A stretch of DNA of 58,213 nt from Holtiella tumoricola (GCF_027857615.1 NZ_JAQIFT010000053.1:1-58213); one strand, 5' to 3'. Shown: positions 17,315 through 26,589, counted from the stretch's first letter. Notes: generated by a model not told the origin, from the sequence alone. Made by a program: numbers and translations.

Positions 17315-18772
17315 TTATTCTTCTTTACTTTCGTCTGTAGCTACTTCTTTAACTGCTTCTTTAATCGTTTCTATAACTGTCTCATAGTCTACTTTATCAT
17401 CTTTTTTATTCGTAAAGTTAGCTATAAGTTCTGGGATATTGATACCAGTCATTGCATTTAATGTCTCAAATCCACTCCCTGTAATATCAGTTACCCATTT
17501 TGCAACTTTAGAAGTTCCTTCACTACCACCATTGTCAATGATTGTCACTTTATCAATTTGTTCCATTGGTTTCGCTACTTCACTCATAATTTGTGGTAAT
17601 TTTTCAACTAACATTTGTACAACTGCAGCTTCTCCATACTTAGCCATTGCTTCTGCCAATCTTTCTTTTGCTTCTGCATCAGCAATACCTTTAGCTTTAA
17701 TAATTTCAGCTTCTGCCTCTCCGGCTACTTTAATTGCATCCGCTTCTGCCTGTGCAATAAGACGTTTTGCATCTGCCTCAGCTTCTGCTTTAATTTTGAT
17801 TGCTTCTGCTTGTGCTTGTGCTTCTTGAATAGCTTTCTCTTTAGCTGCTTGTGCCTCAATAATCTTTTTACGTTTTTCAGCTTCAGCTGGTTTATCCACT
17901 GTAGCAACAAGTTCTTTTTCGACACGCTTTGCTTCTTCTTCTGCTAATTTAGCTTTTTGTTGTTCTACCAATGATTTATTTTCAATTTCTTTTAAGGAGT
18001 AAGCAACGTCAGCATCAGCTTTTGCTTTATCTTGTTCTGCACGATAAGCCTCTGTTCTAAGCCTTTTATTTCTCTCAAATTCAGCAATTTCTGTATCTGC
18101 TGCAAGTTTTGCTTTTTGTCCCTCTCGCACAGATTCTGCTGTTCTAATTTCCGTATCTCTTTTTCTTTCTGCTTCAGCAATATCTGCATCTGCTTGTGCC
18201 TGAGCAATTTGTGGTTTTGCTCTATTTTCTAGGTAACCACCTTGTGTAGAAATTTTGAGGATTGAATAAGAAATAAGTTCTAATCCCATAGAATTTAATT
18301 CTTCTCTTATATTATCCTCAATACTTTGTTCAAATGAAGCTCTATCTTCATTAATCTGTTCTACTGTTAGTGTAGAAACAATGCCTCTTAACTTACCTTC
18401 TAAAATTTTCTCTACAATATTTTGGATATTTCCTACAGTATCATTAACTTTACCTGTACAAAAACGTTCTACCGCTTTTATAATAGCTTCTTTTTCATTA
18501 CGTACTTTAACTACAGCTGTCCCAACAATATCTACAAAAATCCCTTGTTTAGATGGTGCTTCTGCTACATCTGTTGTCATTGAAATAGCTTCTAATGAAA
18601 TGGTACAGCTCGTTTCGAAGAAAGGTATAACTAAACCACCTTTTCCGCTTAATACCCTTTGTTTAAAACCTGTAATAACCATAGCCTTATCAGCCTTTAC
18701 TTTTCTCCACATTAAGCAAATAAGCACTATCATAGTTGCTACTACAATTAAAACAATTAATCCTATTCCCAT
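17315..18772 (-). CDS. Flotillin-like SPFH-domain protein
   Basis: 485-residue membrane-associated scaffold of the FloT/YuaG type that organises functional membrane microdomains. One N-terminal hydrophobic segment (2-22) anchors it; an SPFH domain covers about 25-200. Then come about 180 residues of Glu/Ala/Lys-rich coiled coil with repeated EA-type heptads (IAQAQADADIAEAERK, AEAEADAKRLIAQAEAD), then a C-terminal flotillin domain. Length and order match B. subtilis FloT. The start follows AAGGGGG. No NfeD/YuaF-type partner gene is beside it, unlike the Bacillus arrangement. It is monocistronic between two terminators. Confidence 0.93.
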   Translation of the reverse strand: MGIGLIVLIVVATMIVLICLMWRKVKADKAMVITGFKQRVLSGKGGLVIPFFETSCTISLEAISMTTDVAEAPSKQGIFVDIVGTAVVKVRNEKEAIIKAVERFCTGKVNDTVGNIQNIVEKILEGKLRGIVSTLTVEQINEDRASFEQSIEDNIREELNSMGLELISYSILKISTQGGYLENRAKPQIAQAQADADIAEAERKRDTEIRTAESVREGQKAKLAADTEIAEFERNKRLRTEAYRAEQDKAKADADVAYSLKEIENKSLVEQQKAKLAEEEAKRVEKELVATVDKPAEAEKRKKIIEAQAAKEKAIQEAQAQAEAIKIKAEAEADAKRLIAQAEADAIKVAGEAEAEIIKAKGIADAEAKERLAEAMAKYGEAAVVQMLVEKLPQIMSEVAKPMEQIDKVTIIDNGGSEGTSKVAKWVTDITGSGFETLNAMTGINIPELIANFTNKKDDKVDYETVIETIKEAVKEVATDESKEE

Positions 18773-18880
18773 ATTATTGCCCCCTTTTTACAATTTGTAG
18801 TTCTTCCCTTTTACTACATTCTGAATCATTTAAAATCTACAAACTATGTTATAATTTTAACCTATAATTAAAGTATACAA

Positions 18881-18908
18881 AAAAGAGTTTGCAAAAGCAA
18901 ACTCTTTT
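18881..18908 (-). terminator. Terminator overlapping the sigH stop codon
   Basis: A perfect 12-bp stem (18881-18892 with 18897-18908), AAAA loop, then six T on the minus strand. The stem reaches two bases into the sigH stop codon. It ends the cysE-sigH transcription unit. Confidence 0.88.
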
Positions 18909-19515
18909 AATTAAAATTTTCACTTAATTTTCTTTTAATACGTTGTAAGGCATTATCAATAGATTTAACAGATTTACCCATACGTTCTGCTATCTCATGA
19001 TAATTCTGCCCCTGTGTGTGTGCATTCAGTACCTCCCATTCAAAATCACTGAGACTTTCTTTCATATACCTTCTAAGACGTTTCAAATCTTCTTCGTGAA
19101 TCATCATGTCTTCAGGATTATGACTAATATTATCCTTAAGTATATCCATTAAAGTAATACCATCATCATCCTCACCAGCAACAGGTAAATTAAGAGAAAT
19201 ACTTGTATTTAGTGGCATATGCTTTTGCCTTGTAGCAGTTTTGAAGGCTGTACTAATCTGTCTTGTAATACATAAGGTCGCAAAAGATTTAAAGCTTGCA
19301 TCCTTGTCTGGATTATAGTCGCATATTGCTTTAAACAAGCCAATCATACCTTCTTGGATAAGATCTTCAACATCTGCACCTACAAAGTAATTGGACTTAA
19401 TCTTCTTCCTTACAAATGTTTTGTAACGCTGTACAAGTATTTCTATGCATCCCCTATCCCCTCTTTGATAGGCTGCAATGAGTTCTTCATCCGTTAAAAC
19501 TTCGGCTGTTTTCAC
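18907..19515 (-). CDS. sigH: RNA polymerase sporulation sigma factor SigH
   Basis: Sigma-70-family factor that in Firmicutes drives the switch to sporulation and stationary-phase genes. The 202-residue protein has region 2 (about 22-92, including the core-binding VEDLIQEGMIGLFKAICDYNPDKDASFKSFA) and region 4 at the C-terminus (YHEIAERMGKSVKSIDNALQRIKRKL). The start codon is GTG at 19515, nine bases after AAGGAGG; no in-frame ATG fits. The gene is last in the conserved cysE-cysS-mrnC-rlmB-sigH cluster, which supports SigH rather than a generic ECF factor. The usual yacP gene is absent from the 126-bp gap before it. Confidence 0.93.
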   Translation of the reverse strand: MKTAEVLTDEELIAAYQRGDRGCIEILVQRYKTFVRKKIKSNYFVGADVEDLIQEGMIGLFKAICDYNPDKDASFKSFATLCITRQISTAFKTATRQKHMPLNTSISLNLPVAGEDDDGITLMDILKDNISHNPEDMMIHEEDLKRLRRYMKESLSDFEWEVLNAHTQGQNYHEIAERMGKSVKSIDNALQRIKRKLSENFN

Positions 19516-19641
19516 GAGTAAATCCTCCTTAGTCTATCTCCCCTACGCATTATTCTGCTGTATACTGATTGATCACCTAGCTATCTATCCTGATAACTGA
19601 ATAACACGCTATTGGGTCTATATATATTTATTCTATTTGGC

Positions 19642-20811
19642 TTAGAAATGACGTTGTCTAACAACTTCATAAGCTAAAATACTAGCTGCAACTGAAGCAT
19701 TAAGTGATGTTACTTTTCCATACATTGGAATACGTACAACAAAGTCACATTTATTTTTAACATTTCTAGAAACACCTTCACCTTCGCTACCAATAACAAT
19801 ACCGATAGGCCCTCTTAAGTTATCTGTATAGATAATTTCTCCATCCATATCTGCACATGCAACCCAGATACCTTTTGCTTTAAGATCTTCAATTGTCTGA
19901 GCAATATTTGCTACTTTTGCTACTTTTGTATATTCGATAGCACCTGCTGATGCTTTAGATACTGTAGATGTAAGACCTACTGCACGACGTTTTGAAATAA
20001 TAATACCGTGTACACCTGCATTATGTGCTGAACGAATAATAGCACCTAAATTATGTGGGTCTTGAATATTTTCTAAGATTAAAATAAATGGATCTTCACC
20101 TTTTGCCTTTGCATCATTTAAGATTTCATCAATTTCAACATATTTATGCGCACTTGCATAAGCTACAACACCTTGATGTCTTTCACCATTTGATAATTCA
20201 TCAAGTCTTGATTTTTCAACTTCTTGAATCACAATGCCACGTGCTTTAGCATCACCAATAATCTTTTTGATTGAACCTTCAACTTGACCACTTTGGATAA
20301 GGATTTTCTCAATATCACGACCTGATTTAAGTACTTCAATCACAGAGTTTCTACCAAATAAGATATTTTCATCTACTGATGTTTCAAATTGTTCGCCTTC
20401 TACTGGCATAGGTTTACGATTTGTAAATTTTTTATTATAAGGTTTTTTACCTTGTGGCGCATCACTTGGTTTTCTATTTGGTTTTGGGTCAGTACCTTGT
20501 GGTGCATCACTTGGTTTTCTATTTGGCTTTGGATTATTACCTTGTAGTGCATCATTTGGTTTTCTATTTGGTTTTGGGTTAGTACCTTGTGGGGCATCAC
20601 TTGGTTTTCTATTTGGTTTTGGATTATTGCCTTGTGGTGCATCATTTGGTTTTCTATTTGGTTTTGGATTATTGCCTTGTGGTGCATCGTTTGGTTTTCT
20701 ATTTGGTTTTGGATTATTACCTTGTGGCTTATTAGTTTTTTTGTAATAAGGCTTTTTATTTTCTCTTGGAGCTTCATTCGTTCTGTCTGTTTGATTTTGG
20801 TCTAAATTCAT
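19642..20811 (-). CDS. rlmB: 23S rRNA 2'-O-methyltransferase RlmB with a repeat-rich N-terminal extension
   Basis: SPOUT/TrmH-family enzyme expected to methylate the ribose of G2251 in 23S rRNA. The enzyme proper runs from about residue 140: an L30-like substrate domain, then the three SPOUT motifs, NIQDPHNLGAIIRSA, GIVIGSEGEGVS and IPMYGKVTSLNASVAASIL, which form the SAM-binding knot. The first 140 residues are a low-complexity basic extension with six 15-residue repeats (29-118). At 389 residues it is far longer than the usual 245-290. The ATG follows AAGGAG. It begins 5 bp after the flippase stop. Confidence 0.94.
   Translation of the reverse strand: MNLDQNQTDRTNEAPRENKKPYYKKTNKPQGNNPKPNRKPNDAPQGNNPKPNRKPNDAPQGNNPKPNRKPSDAPQGTNPKPNRKPNDALQGNNPKPNRKPSDAPQGTDPKPNRKPSDAPQGKKPYNKKFTNRKPMPVEGEQFETSVDENILFGRNSVIEVLKSGRDIEKILIQSGQVEGSIKKIIGDAKARGIVIQEVEKSRLDELSNGERHQGVVAYASAHKYVEIDEILNDAKAKGEDPFILILENIQDPHNLGAIIRSAHNAGVHGIIISKRRAVGLTSTVSKASAGAIEYTKVAKVANIAQTIEDLKAKGIWVACADMDGEIIYTDNLRGPIGIVIGSEGEGVSRNVKNKCDFVVRIPMYGKVTSLNASVAASILAYEVVRQRHF
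20458..20727 (-). repeat. Six 45-bp tandem repeats inside rlmB
   Basis: Six copies of a 45-bp unit encode PQGNNPKPNRKPNDA-type blocks, varying only at N/S, N/T, N/D and P/L positions. The repeats are in frame and code for a Lys/Arg/Asn/Pro-rich disordered tail. Copy number could change by slippage without breaking the frame. Confidence 0.95.
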
Positions 20812-20816
20812 TCTAT

Positions 20817-22394
20817 TTAATTCTCCTTTTTCTTTTTGAGTTCTTGTAAGTCTTGTTTTGAAATTCCGCCTATAAGGAAGATAACAATTACATAAATAAT
20901 TGCACCTACACCTACCGCACCTAATGTCATAATAGCATTTTGAATTTTTGATGTGGCATCTAAAATATTGCCAAGTAATGCATAACTAAAGTATGCTGCA
21001 ATACCCATTACAGCTGCTGCTATAAGTGGTTTTACAATAACTAACATTGTATTTAATTTAAATCCAGTCAATTTCTTAACCGCTAAAAAGTTATAAAGTG
21101 TAAATGTTGCATAGCCTGCAATTGAAGAAAGTGGTGCACCTAATATACCTAAACTTCCTACTAAAACAATATTAAGAACTGCTTTTACAACTGCTGCTAC
21201 ACCTAAGGCTTGTACAGGAATCCATACCTTCCCAAGCCCTTGTAATACACCTGTCATTGCTTGCCCTAGCATAATAAATGGGATGCTAAAAGCTGAAAGA
21301 CGTAAGATTGGACCACCTTGAATAGATTCAGGGAATAAGAATCCCATTACTGGTTCTGCAAGGACCGCTAAACCTATAGCTGCTGGTAAAGAAATAAGTA
21401 AACCGAATCTTGATCCAAGTTCCATTTTATCTTGCATTTCTTTATGATCTTTTCTTGCCACCGCTTCTGCAATAGCTGGAACTACACTTGTTACTAATGC
21501 CATACCAAAGGCAAGTGGTAAATTAACAAGAGTTAATGTATTTGTAAGCTGTCCAAATAAATCAGCTGCAATAGTCTGGTCCATTCCTCCACTTACAAGT
21601 CTTGCTGTTACAATTGCAGAATCTAAGAAATTCATTACAGAGTTAACTGCTGCACCAATAGAAATTGGAATAGCAAGTACAAGTACAACTTTTGCTACAC
21701 TTTTAAAAGTTGTTGAAACTGCCGCTTGTTTTTGTGTATCCATTTCTTCATAAATGGCTTTTTTATGTTTTAGATAGAAGAGTGCTAAAACAAGTGCACC
21801 ACATACGCCACCTACAACTGAACCAAATGACGCACCACCTGCTGCATACCCCACATTTGGCATGAAGAAATACGCAAGCCCAAGTCCTGCAACTACACGA
21901 CCAAAGTTTTCTAATACTTGTGAAATAGCTGTTGGAGCCATATTTTGCATACCTTGGAAATATCCACGATATACACCCATAATACAAACAAAGATCGGAC
22001 TTAATGCTAAGCCCCATAATGAATAAATTGTTTGTTCTTCCCATTTAAAAGCACCAATTAAAAGAGGTGCTCCTAAGAAGAATAATGCAGATAAAGTAAG
22101 CCCTAAAATAATCATAAAACTCATAGTATGTTTAAAGATTAAATGTGCTTCTTTATATTGTCCCATTACTCTTTTCTCGGCAACTAGCTTTGAAAGCGTC
22201 GCTGGAATAGCCACAATAGCAATAGATGTTAGGAATGTATAAATTGGATATCCATAACCATAGTAACCCATTCCTACGTTTCCAATAAGTGAACCGAGTG
22301 GTATTCTGAAAAAGGCACTTAATACTTTTGCAATGAGTGCTGCAACAGATAAGATAAGTGCTCCTTTTACAAACTTTCCTGTACCTTTTGACAT
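20817..22394 (-). CDS. SpoVB/MurJ-like polysaccharide flippase
   Basis: 525-residue integral membrane protein with about fourteen helices, of the MOP flippase superfamily. The N-terminus (GALILSVAALIAKVLSAFFRIPLGSLIGN) and GVYRGYFQGMQNMAPTAISQV are typical of the SpoVB/YtgP group, which moves lipid-linked cell-wall or spore-cortex precursors across the membrane. The exact substrate is uncertain. It lies between mrnC and rlmB in an otherwise conserved housekeeping cluster, 20 bp after mrnC. Start ATG follows AGGAG. Confidence 0.88.
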   Translation of the reverse strand: MSKGTGKFVKGALILSVAALIAKVLSAFFRIPLGSLIGNVGMGYYGYGYPIYTFLTSIAIVAIPATLSKLVAEKRVMGQYKEAHLIFKHTMSFMIILGLTLSALFFLGAPLLIGAFKWEEQTIYSLWGLALSPIFVCIMGVYRGYFQGMQNMAPTAISQVLENFGRVVAGLGLAYFFMPNVGYAAGGASFGSVVGGVCGALVLALFYLKHKKAIYEEMDTQKQAAVSTTFKSVAKVVLVLAIPISIGAAVNSVMNFLDSAIVTARLVSGGMDQTIAADLFGQLTNTLTLVNLPLAFGMALVTSVVPAIAEAVARKDHKEMQDKMELGSRFGLLISLPAAIGLAVLAEPVMGFLFPESIQGGPILRLSAFSIPFIMLGQAMTGVLQGLGKVWIPVQALGVAAVVKAVLNIVLVGSLGILGAPLSSIAGYATFTLYNFLAVKKLTGFKLNTMLVIVKPLIAAAVMGIAAYFSYALLGNILDATSKIQNAIMTLGAVGVGAIIYVIVIFLIGGISKQDLQELKKKKEN

Positions 22395-22414
22395 AATTTT
22401 CTCCTTCGTATCAT

Positions 22415-22837
22415 TTAGAGGGATTGAAACCCATATTCTATGATTTCTTGTATACGATCTATTTTACCTTCAATATATAAATAACCTATGAGCGCTTCTA
22501 AGCCTGTAGCATGGCGATACTCTGTAATATCAGCATTTTTAGGCGCTGATATACTTTTTGCGTTACGTCCACGCTTTAAGACTTGTAATTCTTCCTCTGT
22601 AAGTTTATCTTCTACAAGATGATATAGCTTTGCTTGGGCACCTGCTCTTACAAGTTCCCTTGACGCTTTATGCATTTTATTAACAGGCATATTCCCCTTC
22701 GCTAATACATGTGTACGAACAAAAAGTTCGTACACACCATCTCCTATATAAGCTAAGGCAAGTGGTGAATAGGTATTTGCTTTATGCGCATTCAATTTTG
22801 TGACACTATTCAAAACTTCATTAATGTTAGTATTCAT
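22415..22837 (-). CDS. mrnC: Mini-ribonuclease III
   Basis: Ribonuclease III catalytic domain without the RNA-binding domain; trims 23S rRNA ends in Firmicutes. The 140-residue protein shows the signature LALAYIGDGVYELFVR, with the catalytic Asp in IGDGVYE and the second acidic site in TGLEALIGYLYI. Length matches the family. Only a weak ribosome site precedes the ATG, and the gap to cysS is 11 bp, so translational coupling to cysS is likely. Confidence 0.96.
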   Translation of the reverse strand: MNTNINEVLNSVTKLNAHKANTYSPLALAYIGDGVYELFVRTHVLAKGNMPVNKMHKASRELVRAGAQAKLYHLVEDKLTEEELQVLKRGRNAKSISAPKNADITEYRHATGLEALIGYLYIEGKIDRIQEIIEYGFQSL

Positions 22838-22848
22838 ATTCTTGTGCT

Positions 22849-24267
22849 TTATATACGTTTAAAACGTACTCCTTCTCTAGTATCTTCAATAAGCACACCT
22901 TGCTCTTTGAGCCAGTCACGAATACGATCTGCCTCAGCAAAGTCTCTTGCTTTTTTAGCTGCTTTACGATCTTCAATATATTGTTGAATGTCTTCATCTG
23001 ATAAAGCATGTTCTTTTTGTTCTTCTGCTTCATAAAGAAGGCCTAAGATGTTATTGAGTTTCATAAACTCATCGTATACTGCTTGTGTAAAGGCTTGTGT
23101 TGCACCTTCTTTTGCATAAGTGTTTGCAAATTTAACAAGCTCAAAGATAATACTGATTGCATCGGCTGTATTAAAGTCATCTTCCATTGCTGCATGGAAT
23201 TTTTCTTCAAATGTAGCCAGTTCTTTTAAAAGTTCTTGTTCTTTTATTGTTAGTGTTTCCTCTTTTGCGTGACTTAAAGCAAATTCTAAGTTATCTTTAC
23301 AATTTTTTATACGAGTCAAGCCATTTTGAGCAGCTTCCATAAGTTCATTGCTATAGTTAAGGGGACTTCTATAGTGTGCACTTAGCATAAAGAAACGTAC
23401 TGTATCATAGCCATAAGCTTCCCCTACATCTCTTAAAACTTTAAAATTCCCAAGAGATTTACTCATTTTATGATTATCGATATTAAGGAAGCTATTATGC
23501 ATCCAATAGTTAGCAAAAGTTGCTCCATTTGCTGCTTCACTTTGTGCAACTTCATTTTCATGGTGCGGGAAAACAAGATCTTCTCCACCTGCATGAATAT
23601 CAATTGTATCTCCTAAGAACTTTTTGCACATGGCAGAACACTCAATATGCCATCCTGGACGTCCCTCGCTCCATGGACTCTCCCAATAAGGTTCTCCATC
23701 TTTTTTAGGTTTCCAAAGTACAAAGTCCATATGGTTTTTCTTTTCGTCGCCTAGAGTTACACGTTCACTTGCACCTGCTTCTAAATCATCTAACACTTTT
23801 TTAGAAAGCTTTCCATATCCATCAAAAGCTGTGGTATCAAAGTATACACTTCCATTTACCTCATATGCAAAACCTTTTTCAATAAGTGTTTCGATCATTT
23901 TAATGATCCCATCCATCTCTTCTGTTACACGTGGATGATGTGTTGCTGGTTTAACATTTAAATTTTTAGCATCTTTTAGTGTCTCACCAATATACTCTTC
24001 AACTAACTCTGTTGTTGTACGACCTTCTTCATTTGCTTTTTTGATAATTTTATCATCTACATCAGTAAAGTTCTGAATGAAATTCACATCATAGCCTACT
24101 GCTTCAAAATATCTTCTAACTGTATCAAAAACGATATATGGTCTTGCATTACCTATATGGATTAAATTATATACTGTTGGACCACACACGTACATACGCA
24201 CTTTTCCTGATTCTATTGGATTAAAGATTTCTTTTTGTTTAGTAAGTGTGTTATAAATTTTAATCAT
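22849..24267 (-). CDS. cysS: Cysteinyl-tRNA synthetase
   Basis: Charges tRNA-Cys. The 472-residue class I synthetase has CGPTVYNLIHIGNARPY (zinc Cys and the HIGH motif), GWHIECSAM, the zinc ligands at GGEDLVFPHHENE, and KMSKSLGNF. The anticodon-binding DALR-type domain is C-terminal. It is 21 bp downstream of cysE and is expressed from the cysteine T-box leader upstream of cysE. Confidence 0.98.
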   Translation of the reverse strand: MIKIYNTLTKQKEIFNPIESGKVRMYVCGPTVYNLIHIGNARPYIVFDTVRRYFEAVGYDVNFIQNFTDVDDKIIKKANEEGRTTTELVEEYIGETLKDAKNLNVKPATHHPRVTEEMDGIIKMIETLIEKGFAYEVNGSVYFDTTAFDGYGKLSKKVLDDLEAGASERVTLGDEKKNHMDFVLWKPKKDGEPYWESPWSEGRPGWHIECSAMCKKFLGDTIDIHAGGEDLVFPHHENEVAQSEAANGATFANYWMHNSFLNIDNHKMSKSLGNFKVLRDVGEAYGYDTVRFFMLSAHYRSPLNYSNELMEAAQNGLTRIKNCKDNLEFALSHAKEETLTIKEQELLKELATFEEKFHAAMEDDFNTADAISIIFELVKFANTYAKEGATQAFTQAVYDEFMKLNNILGLLYEAEEQKEHALSDEDIQQYIEDRKAAKKARDFAEADRIRDWLKEQGVLIEDTREGVRFKRI

Positions 24268-24288
24268 ATTTACCTCTCCTTAGTGTAT

Positions 24289-25041
24289 TTATTGTCTATA
24301 TGTTTCACAAGCTTCTTTGTTTGGACAATTTGGCTCGGTACACTCGTGTGTTTTTAGGGCAGCCTCTTTGCATTTTTCATCCTTGAGTTTATGAAGTTCT
24401 ACTATAGTATCTTCTAACACTTGTATTTTATCTTGTAAAGCATCAACATTTTGACGCATTTTACACATTTCCATTTGAATTGGGTCTGGCATCTTCACTT
24501 GATCTAGTTGTGAACAAGGATTTACCCGTTGTCCCGCAATTCTTACAATCTTACCTGGAATCCCTACTACAGTACAATCCTCTGGAATTTCTTGCAAAAC
24601 AACAGCATTTGCTGCTATACGAGAATTATCCCCAACTTTAAAAGGTCCTAATACTTTGGCCCCTGTACTAATCATCACATTATTTCCAATGGTTGGATGA
24701 CGCTTACCATGGTCCTTACCAGTCCCACCTAGAGTAACACCATGATAGATTGTTACATTATCTCCAATTTCACAAGTTTCGCCAATTACAACACCCATAC
24801 CATGATCAATAAAAAGCCCTTTACCAATGGTTGCCCCTGGATGAATTTCTATTCCTGTCAAACCTCTTGCTAACTGAGATAACAATCTAGCTAAAAAGTA
24901 CCATTTCTTTTTGTATAAATAGTGCCCTACCTTATGAAATAGCAATGCATAAAAACTTGGATATAAAAAAACCTCTGCTGTGCTTTTGATGGCGGGGTCA
25001 CGTTCTTTAATCACTTGAATTTGTTCTCTGATATAACCCAT
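24289..25041 (-). CDS. cysE: Serine O-acetyltransferase
   Basis: Makes O-acetylserine, the precursor of cysteine. The 250-residue protein has an N-terminal helical domain and a left-handed beta-helix of hexapeptide repeats (GIEIHPGATIGKGLFIDHGMGVVIGETCEIGDNVTIYHGVTLGG) containing the catalytic DHG..H residues. The C-terminal tail is a coiled coil ending in a Cys-rich segment (CTEPNCPNKEACETY), four Cys in 15 residues, unusual for the family. The ATG at 25041 follows GAGGAGG; the longer frame from 25065 enters the T-box terminator. Confidence 0.95.
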   Translation of the reverse strand: MGYIREQIQVIKERDPAIKSTAEVFLYPSFYALLFHKVGHYLYKKKWYFLARLLSQLARGLTGIEIHPGATIGKGLFIDHGMGVVIGETCEIGDNVTIYHGVTLGGTGKDHGKRHPTIGNNVMISTGAKVLGPFKVGDNSRIAANAVVLQEIPEDCTVVGIPGKIVRIAGQRVNPCSQLDQVKMPDPIQMEMCKMRQNVDALQDKIQVLEDTIVELHKLKDEKCKEAALKTHECTEPNCPNKEACETYRQ

Positions 25042-25069
25042 ATGATTCCTCCTCAAAAAATACAATAAA

Positions 25070-25334
25070 AAAACTCACCTCTATTTCAGAGGCGAGTTAT
25101 CGCGGTTCCACTCTGATTAAAGCTCTTCTTCTATGTAGAAAAGCTCTATCTTAATTGCCTTAACGCGGCCTCTACGACCTATGCTACTCTTATTCACATA
25201 GATAGCTCCAGAATGCACTTCATTCAATTTCTTAGAACTCACTTCCAGCCTATGGCGAGTCTCTCTTGGCTAATCCATTAAATTACTCTTTCTTTCATTG
25301 CTTATTTCTCTATTCCATCTAAAATTGCACATTA
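25070..25334 (-). promoter_or_regulatory. Cysteine-specific T-box leader
   Basis: The T-box core AGAGTGGAACCGCGA is at 25114-25100, followed by the terminator. The Stem I specifier region reads GAAGTGCATTCTGGAGC, giving TGC (25217-25215), a Cys codon. Uncharged tRNA-Cys should therefore allow read-through into cysE-cysS and the genes behind them, including sigH. Confidence 0.93.
25072..25098 (-). terminator. T-box-controlled terminator before cysE
   Basis: An 11-bp stem (25072-25082 with 25088-25098, one pair a G-U on the minus strand) followed by a T-run. It competes with the antiterminator formed around the T-box sequence at 25100-25114. Confidence 0.85.
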
Positions 25335-25340
25335 TTCCTT

Positions 25341-25369
25341 ATTATAATCTATTAGTCACGTAGTTTCAA
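25341..25369 (-). promoter_or_regulatory. Promoter of the cysE-sigH operon
   Basis: TTGAAA (25369-25364) and a perfect TATAAT (25346-25341), 17 bp apart on the minus strand. The start point would be near 25334, right where the T-box leader begins. The rest of the gap to 25576 is AT-rich, with no gene seen. Confidence 0.8.
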
Positions 25370-25576
25370 CTGCTATCTTTATTTATTATATTAGATGATA
25401 CGATTTATGTGCTTATTTTTCTATTCAAATATGTGTATTAGAATTATATTTAGCATGCTCAAAATATACTTAACTAACTTGTCTTTTTTCTTCTTTTGTA
25501 ATTGAATACTCCTATATTTTGTCCATACTATTTATCTATTCTATCGACATCTATAAGAATTATCTTAAATTCATAT

Positions 25577-26425
25577 CTAGTAAGATGTAAGTACTTGATT
25601 ATTTTCCATTACAATTGGTGGCAACTCACTACCATCTCCATAAAGATCAGGTCTAGCAAGTAAATATTCTACTACTTCTTCTCTTGTTTTACATATAGTG
25701 ACTTGATAAGGTGCTGGTGGACCATATTTTTCAATCAGTACTAATTCATTTCCTGTATCAATAAGTACAGCAGCATGTCCTACTAATCTTTTATTTTCAT
25801 ATGGGTCATGTAAGTATAATGTAATTAAGGAAATATTACTCTTATCATCAAAAACAAGTTCTCTTTCTATATAAGCTTCCTGAATTTTAGCAACATGCAT
25901 GTCTAGAGTACTATCTTCTTCTAACTGAACAGGATTAAATAATGTAACAAATTCCTTTCTTTCCTCTTTAGACATTGCAAATTGGTCCATTGTATCAATA
26001 GCATCTAAATCAAACATTAGATAAGCATCTTCTTCTATTTGCTTTTGAGTATTAACAAAGTCTTTATATAATAAATAAGCAGATAATCTACAGTTTGTTT
26101 CCCAATAATCTCTTCCATCCTCTGTTTGCTTTGTTGTCACTAAAATATTATTATAATCAACTACACCTTCCTTCATAGGTTGATACCCTTCAGTCAAAGC
26201 CTCTGGATTTTCTACTCGACTATTAAAATCATTAACCCACTCCATATAAGTTTTTACATTTTCTTGGTCTATTTTTGATTGTATTAAAAGTTTTTCTATT
26301 TGTTGCTTGGTTTCTTCATCTTTAAGATTTGTATATAAAAGTCCTTCTTGTATATTAGGTTTAGCACATCCTACAAGTAGCCCTCCTAACAGAACCATAC
26401 AACTTAGCCTTTTTAAACATTTCAT
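25577..26425 (-). CDS. Lipoprotein, possibly DUF4300 family
   Basis: 282-residue secreted lipoprotein. The signal peptide ends in a lipobox LVGC (Cys20), so it is lipid-anchored on the outer face of the membrane. The mature part is mixed alpha/beta without recognised catalytic motifs. A NCRLSAYLLYKDFV segment near residue 112 recalls DUF4300 lipoproteins of streptococci and clostridia; that link is tentative and the function unknown. An AGAGAGGA site lies about 13 bases before the ATG. It is a single gene between ispF and the cysE promoter. Confidence 0.75.
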   Translation of the reverse strand: MKCLKRLSCMVLLGGLLVGCAKPNIQEGLLYTNLKDEETKQQIEKLLIQSKIDQENVKTYMEWVNDFNSRVENPEALTEGYQPMKEGVVDYNNILVTTKQTEDGRDYWETNCRLSAYLLYKDFVNTQKQIEEDAYLMFDLDAIDTMDQFAMSKEERKEFVTLFNPVQLEEDSTLDMHVAKIQEAYIERELVFDDKSNISLITLYLHDPYENKRLVGHAAVLIDTGNELVLIEKYGPPAPYQVTICKTREEVVEYLLARPDLYGDGSELPPIVMENNQVLTSY

Positions 26426-26525
26426 ATTCGCGTCTCATCCTCTCTCTATAAGTTATATCTTATTAGACATTTAAATGTTGCAAAGAGTTTCATGATTGTA
26501 CATGAACTTTTTTCCATAATAATTA

Positions 26526-26573
26526 AAACCTCTAAACCCAATCCTTATATTAAAGGGTATAGTTTAGAGGTTT
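26526..26573 (-). terminator. Terminator after ispF
   Basis: A 12-bp stem AAACCTCTAAAC (26526-26537) with GTTTAGAGGTTT (26562-26573) and a partly paired loop; TTTT follows on the minus strand. Confidence 0.75.
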
Positions 26574-26589
26574 CTTCTTATACATTCTA

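Noticed and set aside
17439..17828. 129-residue plus-strand Ala/Ser-rich frame and its neighbours at 17615-18232
   Set aside because: Shadows of the flotillin coiled-coil repeats on the other strand.
20458..20727. Regular repeats that might suggest a CRISPR array
   Set aside because: Units are contiguous 45-bp coding repeats with no spacers, and are in frame with RlmB.
20587..20805. Trp/Ile-rich frame on the plus strand across the rlmB repeats
   Set aside because: It is the antisense shadow of the repeat tract; no ribosome site and improbable composition.
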